Shown piece after piece: positions 31,484-40,269 of a stretch of 64,000 nucleotides of DNA. Under the pieces are notes generated by a model, which saw only the letters and a program-made list of their open reading frames with translations, was not told where the DNA came from and made no database searches. Numbering within the stretch: the stretch's first letter is position 1; every line of letters starts with the position of its first letter. Origin of the DNA: Paenibacillus albiflavus. GTDB taxonomy: Bacteria > Bacillota > Bacilli > Paenibacillales > NBRC-103111. The translations under genes and the position numbers were made by a program. The stretch lies in contig NZ_SKFG01000020.1 of NCBI RefSeq assembly GCF_004344915.1, positions 1-64,000 of the forward strand, given 5' to 3'.

Positions 31484-32689
31484 GTGATTGTTATTAAAAA
31501 GACATGGTTGCTCGGATTTGGTTTTTTTAGCATAAGCATCACATGGGCCTTATACAACGCGTTTATTCCTTTCTTTCTGGAGCCATATATCAAAAGTACA
31601 GCGATGATCGGGTTTATGATGACCATTGATAACTATATTGCTCTATTCTTGCAGCCATGGATTGGCAATCGAAGCGATCGAACGAATACCAAGTACGGTA
31701 AACGGATGCCCTATTTATTGATTGGGATGCCAGTTGCAGCCGTATTTATTGCGCTGATTCCTTTTCACACTGGATTATTTACCTTAGTACTGTTCATGGT
31801 ATTGATGAATTTAAGCATGAGTATTTATCGTTCACCAACAGTTGCGCTCATGCCAGATATAACGCCTGATTCCAAAAGAACCAAAGCGAATGGCATTATT
31901 AACTTAATGGGTGGACTTGGTTCCATTCTAGCGTTTGGCGTAGGATCCATTCTGTATAAATCGAACACATCCTTTCCGTTCTTGCTTGCGGCAGTCATTA
32001 CGGTGGTTTGTATGTTTATTTTGCATACGAATATTAAGGAACGGCGTGATACGATTACATATTCTGTGGCAGAGAAGAACAAAATCCGTTTTCGTGGTGA
32101 ACTCGATCGGACGACCGTCTTCCTGCTAGGTGCTGTATTCTTTTGGTTTGTTGCTTATCAGGGGGTTGAAGCATTATTTACGCTTTATGGCAAGCATCAG
32201 CTAGGACTTAGTGAAGGAGACGCTTCGTTCTCACTGACTTTCTATTCGCTAGCTTTCCTTGTATTCGCACTCCCAAGCGGATTTCTTGGAAGCAAGTATG
32301 GTAAAAAGAAAATGATCCTAATTGGCGTATGTGGTCTGTTTCTCGTATTCGCTTCAATCCCTTTAGCTCAGTCTTTACTGACATTGCGGATTCTACTTAT
32401 TCTAGGAGGCCTGTTCTGGGCATGCATCAACATTAATTCTTATCCTTTTGTTATTTCAACGGGACGTGAGCAGAGCATTGGGACGAGAACGGGGCTATAT
32501 TATTTGGTATCTTCTGTTGCAGCCATTAGCTCGCCGCCTTTACTTGGCTTAATTGTAGATATTTATGGATACACTTCTTTGTTCTTTTGTGCTTCAATTG
32601 GCTTGCTTCTCGCACTTGTCTGTTTGCTCATGGTACGCAATAGCGGGATGTCTAATCCAACGACAAAGCCTTCAGGGCTTGAGGTATAG
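31484..32689 (+). CDS. MFS transporter, GPH/SLC45-like sugar branch
   Basis: A 401-residue, 12-helix membrane protein. The loop after helix 2 reads GNRSDRTNTKYGKRMPYLLI, the DR..T..GKR-P form typical of glycoside-pentoside-hexuronide and SLC45-type carriers. The start is taken as GTG 31484; the nearby AAGGGAG is close to it, so a slightly different start is possible. It is likely co-transcribed with the phosphodiesterase gene, but the substrate is unknown. Confidence 0.85.
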   Translation: MIVIKKTWLLGFGFFSISITWALYNAFIPFFLEPYIKSTAMIGFMMTIDNYIALFLQPWIGNRSDRTNTKYGKRMPYLLIGMPVAAVFIALIPFHTGLFTLVLFMVLMNLSMSIYRSPTVALMPDITPDSKRTKANGIINLMGGLGSILAFGVGSILYKSNTSFPFLLAAVITVVCMFILHTNIKERRDTITYSVAEKNKIRFRGELDRTTVFLLGAVFFWFVAYQGVEALFTLYGKHQLGLSEGDASFSLTFYSLAFLVFALPSGFLGSKYGKKKMILIGVCGLFLVFASIPLAQSLLTLRILLILGGLFWACININSYPFVISTGREQSIGTRTGLYYLVSSVAAISSPPLLGLIVDIYGYTSLFFCASIGLLLALVCLLMVRNSGMSNPTTKPSGLEV

Positions 32690-32710
32690 TGTAGTAGATG
32701 CAACAAGCCG

Positions 32711-32750
32711 AAATCACAGCAGTTGACTGAATCAACTGCTGTGATTTTTT
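32711..32750 (+). terminator. Strong intrinsic terminator
   Basis: AAATCACAGCAGTTGA pairs perfectly with TCAACTGCTGTGATTT, followed by T residues. Confidence 0.95.
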
Positions 32751-32814
32751 GTAACTCCAACGTTCCGATCTGACATGTTACAATAGAGCAAGGACATAAT
32801 GTTGGAGGTTAATG

Positions 32815-33807
32815 ATGGTACGATTTGGCGTGATTGGGACTAACCAAATTACAGATGAATTTATTAAGGGTGCTCGTGAAGCGGAAGGATTCGAACTTGC
32901 GGCTGTATACTCGAGAACAGAGGAGCGGGCGCAAGAGTTTCAAGCGAAGCATGATATTCCACATATCTTCACAAATCTGAAAGAAATGGCTCAAAGCGAT
33001 GTAATCGATGCGGTATATATTGCGAGTCCGAATTCGTTTCATGCAGAGCAGGCGATTCTATGTATGAATCATGGAAAGCATGTTCTATGTGAGAAGCCGA
33101 TGGCTTCTAATCGTCATGAGCTGGCGGCTATGATTGAGGCGGCTAAGAACAATGGCGTTCTGCTTATGGAGGCGCTTAAGTCAACGAAGCTTCCTAATTT
33201 CCATTCCATTCAGGACAATTTGCATAAAATTGGGAAGGTGCGGCGCTATTTTGCAAGCTTCTGTCAATATTCCTCTAGGTATGATGCTTATAAGGAAGGT
33301 AAGATATTAAATGCTTTTAATCCGGCATTATCTAATGGCTCTTTGATGGATATAGGTGTTTATTGCATCTATCCTCTGGTTGTTCTGTTTGGTAAGCCTG
33401 ACGAATTGCATGCTACAGGCCTGCTGCTGGACTCAGGGGTTGATGGCGAAGGTTCTCTGTTGCTTAAATATAAAGAAATGGATGCCGTCATCATGCATTC
33501 CAAGGTTTCGAATTCGTATCTGCCATCCGAAATTCAAGGGGAGAAAGGAAATATTCTCATCGATAAAATTAGTCGTATGAGCAAGGTCACCGTACATTAT
33601 AAAGACGATACGACAGAGGATATTTCAAGACCACAAAGCATCAATAGTATGTATCACGAAGTTCAAGCCTTTATTAATCTCGTGAACAGTGGCAAAACCG
33701 AATCGTCGACGAATTCATTCTTAAATTCGATGATCACCATGGAAATTATGGATGAAGCAAGACGGCAGATCGGTCTAGTCTATGAAGCTGATCGTATACA
33801 AGAATAA
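32815..33807 (+). CDS. Gfo/Idh/MocA family NAD(P)-dependent oxidoreductase
   Basis: A 330-residue enzyme (start ATG 32815, six nt after GGAGG; ATG 32812 is too close). The N-terminal Rossmann fold starts VRFGVIGTNQITDEF, followed by VYIASPNSFHAEQA and the signature VLCEKPMASNRHE with the conserved Lys. The C-terminal alpha/beta domain carries GSLMDIGVYCIYPL. Members oxidise sugars, inositols or related diols. The substrate is not evident. An IS element lies directly behind the stop codon. Confidence 0.92.
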   Translation: MVRFGVIGTNQITDEFIKGAREAEGFELAAVYSRTEERAQEFQAKHDIPHIFTNLKEMAQSDVIDAVYIASPNSFHAEQAILCMNHGKHVLCEKPMASNRHELAAMIEAAKNNGVLLMEALKSTKLPNFHSIQDNLHKIGKVRRYFASFCQYSSRYDAYKEGKILNAFNPALSNGSLMDIGVYCIYPLVVLFGKPDELHATGLLLDSGVDGEGSLLLKYKEMDAVIMHSKVSNSYLPSEIQGEKGNILIDKISRMSKVTVHYKDDTTEDISRPQSINSMYHEVQAFINLVNSGKTESSTNSFLNSMITMEIMDEARRQIGLVYEADRIQE

Positions 33808-33994
33808 TTACCCATTATCAAATAGCCGAGAATACTCGCGACTTCAGTCGTGTAGATGAATTGGCTTCGGTTGAAGCATAGCTTCAGCTATATTAATCAA
33901 CCGACATATGTTAGTTTGAGTATAAGCTTTAATACCTCTAGAAATAGATTTAGCGATACACATATGGTAAAATTTTCTTAGAGGTGTTTTTTGT

Positions 33995-34136
33995 ATGTCT
34001 GAAATTCATTATGGACGTGGATACGTCTATTCGATCCAGTATCACTCTATTGAATCCAAGCTACTTTGTAGCTACTGTAAGTAAAAATCCAGAAGAACAG
34101 ATTCGTAAATACATTCAATATCAGAAGAAGAAATGA
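33995..34136 (+). pseudogene. tnpA: Y1 transposase TnpA with large internal deletion
   Basis: From ATG 33995 (GAGGTG upstream) the frame gives MSEIHYGRGYVYSIQYH, the usual N-terminus of TnpA before the IVW...KYR segment. Sequence then jumps to the C-terminal part [20 protein letters not shown], in another frame, ending at TGA 34134-34136. About 90 central codons are missing, including the HUH motif and the catalytic Tyr helix. It cannot encode an active transposase. The junction is near 34046-34052. Confidence 0.88.
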
Positions 34137-34137
34137 G

Positions 34138-35286
34138 GTGAATGCAATACTACGTCACAAAGCCTATAAATTTAGAATCTATCCCAATCAAGAACAAGAA
34201 ATTTTAATAGCTAAAACGATGGGTTGTTCCAGATTTGTTTATAATCATTTTTTGAATTTATGGAACGAAGAATATTCCAAATCCGGTAAAGGATTGTCTT
34301 ATCATTCTTGTTCCGCTATGTTACCAAAAATGAAAAAAGATGAGGCTACTAACTGGCTCGCAGAAGTGGATAGTATTGCCATTCAATCTTCTCTTCAACA
34401 TCTTGCAGATTCTTTTTCTCGCTTTTTCAAGAAGCAAAATCATAAACCTCAATTCAAAAGTAAAAAGAATCCTGTTCAAAGCTATACAACAAAGAATGTT
34501 AACAACAGTATCGAATTAAAAGAAAAGTATTTAAAACTTCCTAAACTTGGCTTAGTGAAATTCGCTAAAAGCCAAGAACCTAGCGGACGCATTTTGAACG
34601 CAACGATTCGCAAAAATGCTAGTGGCAAATTTTTCGTATCTATTCTTTGCGAAGAAGAAATTGATGAGCTATCAAAAACAGGTAGTGCAATTGGCATTGA
34701 CCTTGGTATCACTGATTTTGCGATTTTTTCAGATGGTCGCAAAATTGACAATAATAAATTCACTTCCAAAATGGAAAAGAAACTGAAACGAGAACAACGG
34801 AAGTTGTCAAAACGTGCTTTGATCGCCAAAAAGAAGGGGATCCATCTATTTGAAGCAAAAAACTACCAAAAACAAAAACGTAAAGTTGCTCGGTTACACG
34901 AAAAGGTAATGAATCAGCGTGCTGACTTTCTGAATAAGCTGAGTACTGAGATTATCAAAAACCACGATATAATCTGTATCGAAGACTTAAACACAAAAGG
35001 TATGTTGCGCAATCATAAATTAGCAAAAAGTATCTCAGACGTCTCTTGGTCTAGCTTTGTCGCAAAATTACAATACAAAGCCGACTGGTACGGACGTGAA
35101 ATCATCAAAGTAGATAAATGGTATCCGTCTAGTCAAATTTGCTCTGAGTGCGGTCATAACGATGGCAAAAAAAGCCTTAAGATTCGAGATTGGACTTGTC
35201 CTATTTGTCGTACTCATCATGACCGTGATATTAACGCTAGTATTAACATTTTGACCGAAGGTCTAAGATTACACGCTTTAGCATAA
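34138..35286 (+). CDS. tnpB: TnpB RNA-guided nuclease, IS605 OrfB family
   Basis: A 382-residue protein starting at GTG 34138, one base after the tnpA remnant stop. The N-terminal domain begins [17 protein letters not shown]. RuvC residues are all present: Asp188 in [11 protein letters not shown], Glu282 in [12 protein letters not shown], and Asp364 in [13 protein letters not shown]. The zinc finger between them has CSECGH and CPICR. TnpB proteins, ancestors of Cas12, cleave DNA guided by an RNA from the element's right end. The length (typical 370-410) and full motif set suggest a functional nuclease. In the absence of TnpA it cannot mobilise its own element, though another TnpA might act in trans. 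Confidence 0.93.
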   Translation: MNAILRHKAYKFRIYPNQEQEILIAKTMGCSRFVYNHFLNLWNEEYSKSGKGLSYHSCSAMLPKMKKDEATNWLAEVDSIAIQSSLQHLADSFSRFFKKQNHKPQFKSKKNPVQSYTTKNVNNSIELKEKYLKLPKLGLVKFAKSQEPSGRILNATIRKNASGKFFVSILCEEEIDELSKTGSAIGIDLGITDFAIFSDGRKIDNNKFTSKMEKKLKREQRKLSKRALIAKKKGIHLFEAKNYQKQKRKVARLHEKVMNQRADFLNKLSTEIIKNHDIICIEDLNTKGMLRNHKLAKSISDVSWSSFVAKLQYKADWYGREIIKVDKWYPSSQICSECGHNDGKKSLKIRDWTCPICRTHHDRDINASINILTEGLRLHALA

Positions 35287-35419
35287 TGGCTAGAAACAAG
35301 AACCGTAGGGACTACGGGGATAGCTTGGTAAATAAGAGAAACCGCTGCCCGCAAAGAAATACGCTAGCAAGTACGCTCTCTTCCCAAGAATCTCGTGACT
35401 TTAGTCATGAGAGGTTCAA
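35287..35419 (+). ncRNA. Probable omega (reRNA) scaffold at the right end of the element
   Basis: The 3' flank of tnpB to the right end is conserved non-coding sequence in this family and is processed into the guide scaffold. Here it ends in hairpin TCTCGTGACT/AGTCATGAGA and TTCAA. The scaffold probably begins inside tnpB. The guide would be the flanking sequence, starting at 35420 with GTTGACATCCATGGTTATCA. Assignment follows family knowledge; no transcript evidence is visible. Confidence 0.65.
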
Positions 35420-35482
35420 GTTGACATCCATGGTTATCAATTAAGATAATGAAGAGACAAACTTAATAATGGAGGGATCGTT

Positions 35483-35806
35483 ATGCCAACAATTCATGTC
35501 GAAGGAAGAGGCTCATTTCAAGTAGAAGAAGGTACCAAGCTTGTACTTGCTCTTGAGGATCATGGAACGGATATTCTGCACCGCTGCGGTGGGAATGCGA
35601 GATGTACAACCTGTCGCGTGGAAGTTCTTTCAGGAGATGCTGGACCAATGGGGGAAGCGGAAGCTGCAGTTCGTGAGGCCAAAGGCGTTACGGAACCGAG
35701 TATCCGTTTATCTTGTCAAATTCGTGTCCATTCAGATCTAATGGTGAAACCGCTCATGACAGTGTCTGAAAGTGGAATGGATGCTGGAAAGCGTCCAGTG
35801 GATTAA
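35483..35806 (+). CDS. 2Fe-2S ferredoxin
   Basis: A 107-residue plant/vertebrate-type ferredoxin, an electron carrier. The cluster ligands are Cys in HRCGGNARCTTCRVEV (C-x5-C-x2-C) and a fourth Cys in RLSCQI about 35 residues later. The fold begins with PTIHVEGRGSFQVEEGTKL. GGAGG precedes ATG 35483. The gene is monocistronic with a strong terminator, so its redox partner is not evident. Confidence 0.93.
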   Translation: MPTIHVEGRGSFQVEEGTKLVLALEDHGTDILHRCGGNARCTTCRVEVLSGDAGPMGEAEAAVREAKGVTEPSIRLSCQIRVHSDLMVKPLMTVSESGMDAGKRPVD

Positions 35807-35824
35807 ACATAGTTTGTCATATAA

Positions 35825-35872
35825 GCGACCGCCTTTTTTGGAGTTCATCCAAAAGAGTCGGTCGTTTTTTTT
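35825..35872 (+). terminator. Terminator after the ferredoxin gene
   Basis: GCGACCG-TTTTGGA pairs with TCCAAAA-CGGTCG, followed by eight T. Confidence 0.85.
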
Positions 35873-35883
35873 CAAAAATCCAC

Positions 35884-35939
35884 TTGACAACTGTATATAT
35901 TAGTATATTGTATATATATAATATATATAATATTATAGG
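35884..35939 (+). promoter_or_regulatory. Promoter and AT-repeat operator region of the GntR-ABC operon
   Basis: TTGACA (35884-35889) is followed by an unusually regular TATA-rich stretch (TGTATATATTAGTATATTGT and ATATATATAATATATATAAT). The best -10 is not unique. The repeated TATATA half-sites resemble operators of YtrA-type regulators, suggesting autoregulation by the next gene. Confidence 0.55.
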
Positions 35940-35954
35940 TTAGAAGGTGAAGGA

Positions 35955-36332
35955 TTGGATATCATCATAAGTAACTCTTCCGGTAAAAGGCCAATTTACG
36001 AACAGATAACGAGTCAAATTAAAAACTTGATTATTAGCGGGGAATTAAATGCTGGTGATGCACTGCCTTCTATGCGACTGCTAGCCAAGGAGCTGCGAAT
36101 CAGTGTCATTACGACCAAACGTGCTTATGAGGATTTGGAACGTGATGGCTTTATTACAACCATGACTGGCAAAGGCAGCTTTGTTGCTGGGAAAAATTTG
36201 GAATTCATTCGTGAAGAGCAAATGAAGATCGTTGAAGATTATTTGCAGAAGGCTGTCGACGCGGCACATAAAAGCTCCATTTCTTTGGAAGAATTGCATG
36301 ACATGTTGACCATACTCTATCAGGAGGAATAA
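35955..36332 (+). CDS. GntR-family regulator, YtrA subfamily
   Basis: A 125-residue regulator. The start is TTG 35955 preceded by GAAGGTGAAGG. The winged helix comprises PIYEQITSQIKNLIISGELN, GDALPSMRLLAKELRISVIT and RAYEDLERDGFITTMTGKG. The C-terminal effector part is only ~50 residues, as in the YtrA subfamily, whose members repress linked ABC exporter operons and respond to cell-wall antibiotics. The stop is two nt before the ABC gene. Confidence 0.93.
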   Translation: MDIIISNSSGKRPIYEQITSQIKNLIISGELNAGDALPSMRLLAKELRISVITTKRAYEDLERDGFITTMTGKGSFVAGKNLEFIREEQMKIVEDYLQKAVDAAHKSSISLEELHDMLTILYQEE

Positions 36333-36334
36333 CT

Positions 36335-37192
36335 ATGGAGAACGTAATAGAGATTAGCAATCTAACCAAAAATTACTCCAGCTTTACGCTGAACAATGTG
36401 AGTTTTACAGTACCGAAGGGCTGTATTATGGGGTTAATTGGCGCCAATGGTGCAGGCAAAAGCACAACAATTAAGCTTATGCTAAATATTACTCGACGCA
36501 ATGAAGGGTCTGTAAAGATTTTCGGACAAGATGCCCTTGAGAATGAAGAACATATTAAACAGAACATTGGCGTCGTATTTGATGAAAGCCATTTTCACGA
36601 TACGCTTAAGGCAAGCCAAATATGTAAGATCATGAGCAACGTGTATAAGGAGTGGGATAATGAGCTTTTCTATCAATATTTAAAGCGTTTTAAACTGCCA
36701 GTTGATAAAAAAGTAAAAACATACTCACGTGGTATGAAAATGAAATTATCCATTGCTGTTGCCCTATCCCATAATCCGAAGCTTCTAATTCTGGATGAAC
36801 CGACTAGTGGACTTGATCCCATTGTCCGTAATGAGATTTTGGATATTTTTCTGGAGTTTATTGAGGATGAGGAACATTCGATCTTGCTTTCTTCCCATAT
36901 TACAAGTGATTTGGAGAGAATTGCCGACTATATTACCCTTATTAATCATGGTGAAGTTATTTTCAGTGAGTCGAAGGATGATCTTATTTATAATTATGGT
37001 ATATTCAAAGGCACCAATCATCAGATGAAAGAAATTAACAAACAGGATTTTATCGGGATTCGTCATACACAGTTTGGTTTTGAAGCACTGGCTAAAGATT
37101 GCCGCAAGATGGCTGCCAAATATCCTGAGCTTATTCATGATACAGCAGGGATCGAAGATATTATGGTATTTTTTGTAAGGGGCGAGGAATGA
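36335..37192 (+). CDS. ABC transporter ATP-binding protein, BcrA/YtrB-like
   Basis: A 285-residue ATPase. Walker A GANGAGKSTT, signature YSRGMKMKLS (a relaxed LSGGQ-type motif), Walker B LLILDEPTSGLD and the H-loop ILLSSHI are all visible. The C-terminal ~75 residues are the extension seen in BcrA-like exporters. GAGGAGGAATAACT precedes ATG 36335. It energises the following permease. Substrates of this class include bacitracin-like peptides, but none is proven here. Confidence 0.94.
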   Translation: MENVIEISNLTKNYSSFTLNNVSFTVPKGCIMGLIGANGAGKSTTIKLMLNITRRNEGSVKIFGQDALENEEHIKQNIGVVFDESHFHDTLKASQICKIMSNVYKEWDNELFYQYLKRFKLPVDKKVKTYSRGMKMKLSIAVALSHNPKLLILDEPTSGLDPIVRNEILDIFLEFIEDEEHSILLSSHITSDLERIADYITLINHGEVIFSESKDDLIYNYGIFKGTNHQMKEINKQDFIGIRHTQFGFEALAKDCRKMAAKYPELIHDTAGIEDIMVFFVRGEE

Positions 37193-37821
37193 TGAGAGGT
37201 TTTATTCTAAAAGATTTATATAACATGACAAGCAATTTTAAACAACTTCTTGTAGTGATTCTGTCTCTGCTAGTAATGATGGGTACTTTTGAAAATATGA
37301 GTGCGTTTTCAGGGATGTTCATTATTTTATTGTTAGGAACTCTCGTCGTTAGCTCCTTCAGTTTTGATGATATGGCCAAATGGGATCGTTATGCAATCGC
37401 GCTGCCCGTTACTCGCAAACAAATTGTGCTTAGCAAGTATGTGGTAGCATTAATAGGTTTGCTGACAGGCACCATCGTATATTTTATAGCTAATATAATA
37501 TCGTTAGTAATTCATGGAAACCTGGAGCTTGGAGAGATGTTCCTTGGATCTGGTATAATTGTTTGTGTAGTTGTGGTTATGCTGAGTGTAATGCTTCCGT
37601 TAGTGTTTAAGTTCGGTGCCGAGAAAAGCCGAATAATCATGATGCTTGTAATGGTAATCCCTTGGTTAGTTACTATGATTGTCATGAACATGGGAATTCC
37701 AGTACCATCTGAAGCTATACTTAGCGTAATCGGGTATTCACTCCCGGTTGCGGTGATCATTTTGCTAATAGGTTCATATCTAATCTCTGTCAAAATTTAC
37801 GAAAAAAAAGATTTAAATTAA
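37189..37821 (+). CDS. ABC-2 type permease (ABC2_membrane_5)
   Basis: A 210-residue membrane protein with six helices that overlaps the ATPase stop by ATGA. The family pattern is seen in FILKDLYNM at the N-terminus, FSFDDMAKWDRYAIALPVTR followed by KQIVLSKY after helix 2, and a short basic C-terminus (KIYEKKDLN). It forms the exporter with the preceding ATPase under the GntR regulator. Confidence 0.93.
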   Translation: MMRGFILKDLYNMTSNFKQLLVVILSLLVMMGTFENMSAFSGMFIILLLGTLVVSSFSFDDMAKWDRYAIALPVTRKQIVLSKYVVALIGLLTGTIVYFIANIISLVIHGNLELGEMFLGSGIIVCVVVVMLSVMLPLVFKFGAEKSRIIMMLVMVIPWLVTMIVMNMGIPVPSEAILSVIGYSLPVAVIILLIGSYLISVKIYEKKDLN

Positions 37822-37847
37822 GAGCAACAGCCATTAAAAACTATTGC

Positions 37848-38609
37848 TCAACTAGATCTGCCTATACTTTTGGCGTACTTCAGCATTCGATTATACATGT
37901 CGGGTGCTATTTTTTTGAGCAGATAGATTTGCGGATGTCTGGAATTGACTTCCAATACCCAAAGGTGACCATGATGATCATAGGCATAATCGATACCTAA
38001 TTCATACAAACCAGACTTTTTCTTGCTTAGTTGTTCTGCAATTTTGTGGGATACTTTGTGAATTTGGGCCATCCGGGCATTAGATTGTGCAGCATCTAAA
38101 TTCAAGCGATCGAATAATTGATTCATCATTGCGACACGGGAACCTTGATAATAGTTGTTTACAATCATATTCGGTCTAGCTATTTTGGCAAAAGTACCTG
38201 TAACCGCCCAAGCCTTTTTTGGCTTACGCTGTATCATCGTTCTTAAATCATACGTGTTGCCATTAACTTTTTCTAAGTAGATCCCTTGCTGAATAATGTA
38301 CTTTTTTCTTAGTCTTGGCTTGATATAGTCATAGAGCTGCTGCAAGCTAGCAAAAGATTTGTTAATCTTGCTAGTTGATTTAAGTGTATATCGTTTATTA
38401 TCACGCACTAATTGATATATGCCAATCCCTTGAGAGCCAGCATTTGGTTTGATATATAGCATTTTGTAACGACTTATCATACGTTCAAGGTTGGCTTTAC
38501 TAAAGGGGATGGTATGTGGTAGATAGTGTTTGATACTTGAACTTGATAATAAATAGTGATGTACTGTCAATTTACCTGTTATATGAGTACTGCGATATTT
38601 CTTGCTCAT
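37848..38609 (-). CDS. YheC/YheD-family ATP-grasp protein (spore-associated)
   Basis: A 253-residue protein; an in-frame GTG at 38618 is an alternative start, and neither has an ideally spaced site. ATP-grasp traits include MLYIKPNAGSQGIGIYQLV, the second lobe YDLRTMIQRK, and the metal-binding LGIDYAYDHHGHLWVLEVNS ending in NSRHP. YheC/D proteins are associated with the endospore coat in Bacillus; their reaction is not known. It ends close to the convergent ABC operon. Confidence 0.85.
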   Translation of the reverse strand: MSKKYRSTHITGKLTVHHYLLSSSSIKHYLPHTIPFSKANLERMISRYKMLYIKPNAGSQGIGIYQLVRDNKRYTLKSTSKINKSFASLQQLYDYIKPRLRKKYIIQQGIYLEKVNGNTYDLRTMIQRKPKKAWAVTGTFAKIARPNMIVNNYYQGSRVAMMNQLFDRLNLDAAQSNARMAQIHKVSHKIAEQLSKKKSGLYELGIDYAYDHHGHLWVLEVNSRHPQIYLLKKIAPDMYNRMLKYAKSIGRSS

Positions 38610-38675
38610 TCTCCTCACCTCAAGATACTCTATGCCCTAATAGAGTAGCAGGATTGTGTGGATGATAGGAGTAAT

Positions 38676-38730
38676 TAAAAACGGGACTGATCCCTGGTAG
38701 ATGATACTACTAGAAGGATCGTCCCGTTAT
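38676..38730 (-). terminator. Large terminator hairpin after the PASTA protein gene
   Basis: AACGGGAC-GATCC pairs with GGATC-GTCCCGTT with an inner TAGTA-type helix. On the minus strand it is followed by TTTTTAATTA. Confidence 0.8.
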
Positions 38731-38735
38731 TTTAT

Positions 38736-40193
38736 TTATTGTTGCCGACTGACCCAAATTTTCATTCTTGAGCCCTTAGCTACAAGTTCGCCTGCTTCAG
38801 GCTGCTGTTTGAATACTGTTCCAACGGGTGCGTCACTATTCTCTAACGCAAATTCATGGTACAATCTCAATTCTTTGATTTTATTCTGAGCCTCTTCTAA
38901 TGTCAGCCCGCTTAAATCAGGTACAGGAATTGTAGCTTGCTCGCCGTCCGTATTCGCATTATTATCTCCTCCTGGATTAACAACGCCCGTCTCATTGCCA
39001 GTACTTGGCTTCTCCGATGCTACCGGAGTAGGTTTGGGAGTAGCGGCTGGCTTCTGATTTGGCTTAGCTGTTGCTGCTGGTGACTCTTTATCACTAGCTG
39101 GTGGAGTCGATGTCGGTGCTGGTGTAGATTCTATTATTCCTGTAACTGGTTCTTGTTTATTATCCGATTTCGATGAAGTTAATAACGTTAACACGAGTAT
39201 GACTGTACCTACGAAAATAAGTAGTGCGACGATAATGCCTGCTATCCATTTGATTTTATTAACCCAACCCCGTTTGGGTTTATCGTCATATTGGTCTTGT
39301 TCTAAGAAATCTTCTTCTTGATCATTCTCATTCAAGTATTGATTACGATACGAACGATAATTTGCAGCCTGTTTAGGTGTAGCTGGCTGCTTCTGTTCGC
39401 TCGGGGACATTTGTTCAGATCTGCGCTCCGGCTTAAATGCTGAGTTATGCTCTGATCTGGATGGCACGTCTTTGGGTACCATAGTACCAATCGGATTAAC
39501 AGATTCTTTCAATTCGATAATTTCACGGAGACTCGTAACAAAGGAGACAAGTGAATTATCTCCTCTGAATACTCGGCGTATGAGTGTTGTGAGTTTGTCC
39601 TGCTGCTGTGAAGATAAATCTTTACAAGCATGCAGAATTTCGAACTCAATCGCTTCATATGTTTTCGGAATCATACTGGACTTCGCGCATAATTGATACA
39701 TGAGCAGACATAATCCGATGGCATTCGTCTGATCCTCATGTACAGAAGTCCAATAATTGATAACTTTAAGATGGTTATCATTTGTTAACCAGATATTCTC
39801 TGCGAATACGGAATAGCCATATAATTGCTCTTCAGTAGCATGATACATACTAGATGCCAGTTCATAGACCATCGTAAGAATTTCTTTGGAACCTAGGGTA
39901 TGATGCTGAATCGATTGCGTAAGCGGCTTACCTGAATAAGAAGTGAATACGACATAGACCTGCCCGTCGATAATTCCAGCATTAAGCACATGAAAAAAAT
40001 TCTTATTATTGAATTGAGAAGTTTGGCCGAATACCCGTGTAAGGTCCTCTGAACCATATTCCTCTTTGTTATTCCAAATATAAATGATCACATCGCGCTG
40101 TAAGGATAATTCTTTCCCGGCATATAGGACTCCATCAGCGAAAGATTGTATCGCATAGGTGAGTTGATAGCGATCCCCAATGCGTAACCCCAT
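38736..40193 (-). CDS. Membrane pseudokinase-like protein with one PASTA domain
   Basis: A 485-residue protein with AGGAGG eight nt before ATG (40193). Residues 1-215 resemble a bacterial Ser/Thr kinase fold (GDRYQLTYAIQSFADGVLYA, then KELSLQRDVIIYIW, ILTMVYELASSMYHATEEQL). The catalytic HRD, DFG and the beta-3 Lys are not present, so catalysis is unlikely. Residues ~230-310 are hydrophilic and Gln/Glu rich. One transmembrane helix lies at ~318-342 (WIAGIIVALLIFVGTVILVL). A Pro/Thr/Ala-rich extracellular linker leads to a C-terminal PASTA domain (~420-485; VPDLSGLTLEEAQNKIKELR). PASTA domains bind muropeptides, so a cell-wall sensing role is inferred. Confidence 0.85.
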   Translation of the reverse strand: MGLRIGDRYQLTYAIQSFADGVLYAGKELSLQRDVIIYIWNNKEEYGSEDLTRVFGQTSQFNNKNFFHVLNAGIIDGQVYVVFTSYSGKPLTQSIQHHTLGSKEILTMVYELASSMYHATEEQLYGYSVFAENIWLTNDNHLKVINYWTSVHEDQTNAIGLCLLMYQLCAKSSMIPKTYEAIEFEILHACKDLSSQQQDKLTTLIRRVFRGDNSLVSFVTSLREIIELKESVNPIGTMVPKDVPSRSEHNSAFKPERRSEQMSPSEQKQPATPKQAANYRSYRNQYLNENDQEEDFLEQDQYDDKPKRGWVNKIKWIAGIIVALLIFVGTVILVLTLLTSSKSDNKQEPVTGIIESTPAPTSTPPASDKESPAATAKPNQKPAATPKPTPVASEKPSTGNETGVVNPGGDNNANTDGEQATIPVPDLSGLTLEEAQNKIKELRLYHEFALENSDAPVGTVFKQQPEAGELVAKGSRMKIWVSRQQ

Positions 40194-40269
40194 GTTGCAA
40201 TTCCTCCTGTCATTACCATATGTCGTCTATTATGATGGATAACTGGCTGTATTGCAAAGGTGCACGTAA

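Larger units (their letters stand above)
33812..35419 (+). mobile_element. IS200/IS605-family element with deleted tnpA and intact tnpB
   Basis: Boundaries are inferred from family rules. TTAC (33808-33811) immediately precedes the left end, a small hairpin CGACT-tc-AGTCG (33839-33850) lies near it, a near-perfect 22-nt hairpin (35391-35412) lies near the right end, and TCAA (35416-35419) is the likely right cleavage site. TTAC/TCAA is the arrangement known from ISHp608-like elements. There are no terminal inverted repeats or target duplication, as expected. It contains a tnpA remnant followed by tnpB on the same strand. It sits one base after the stop codon of the oxidoreductase gene. Confidence 0.8.
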
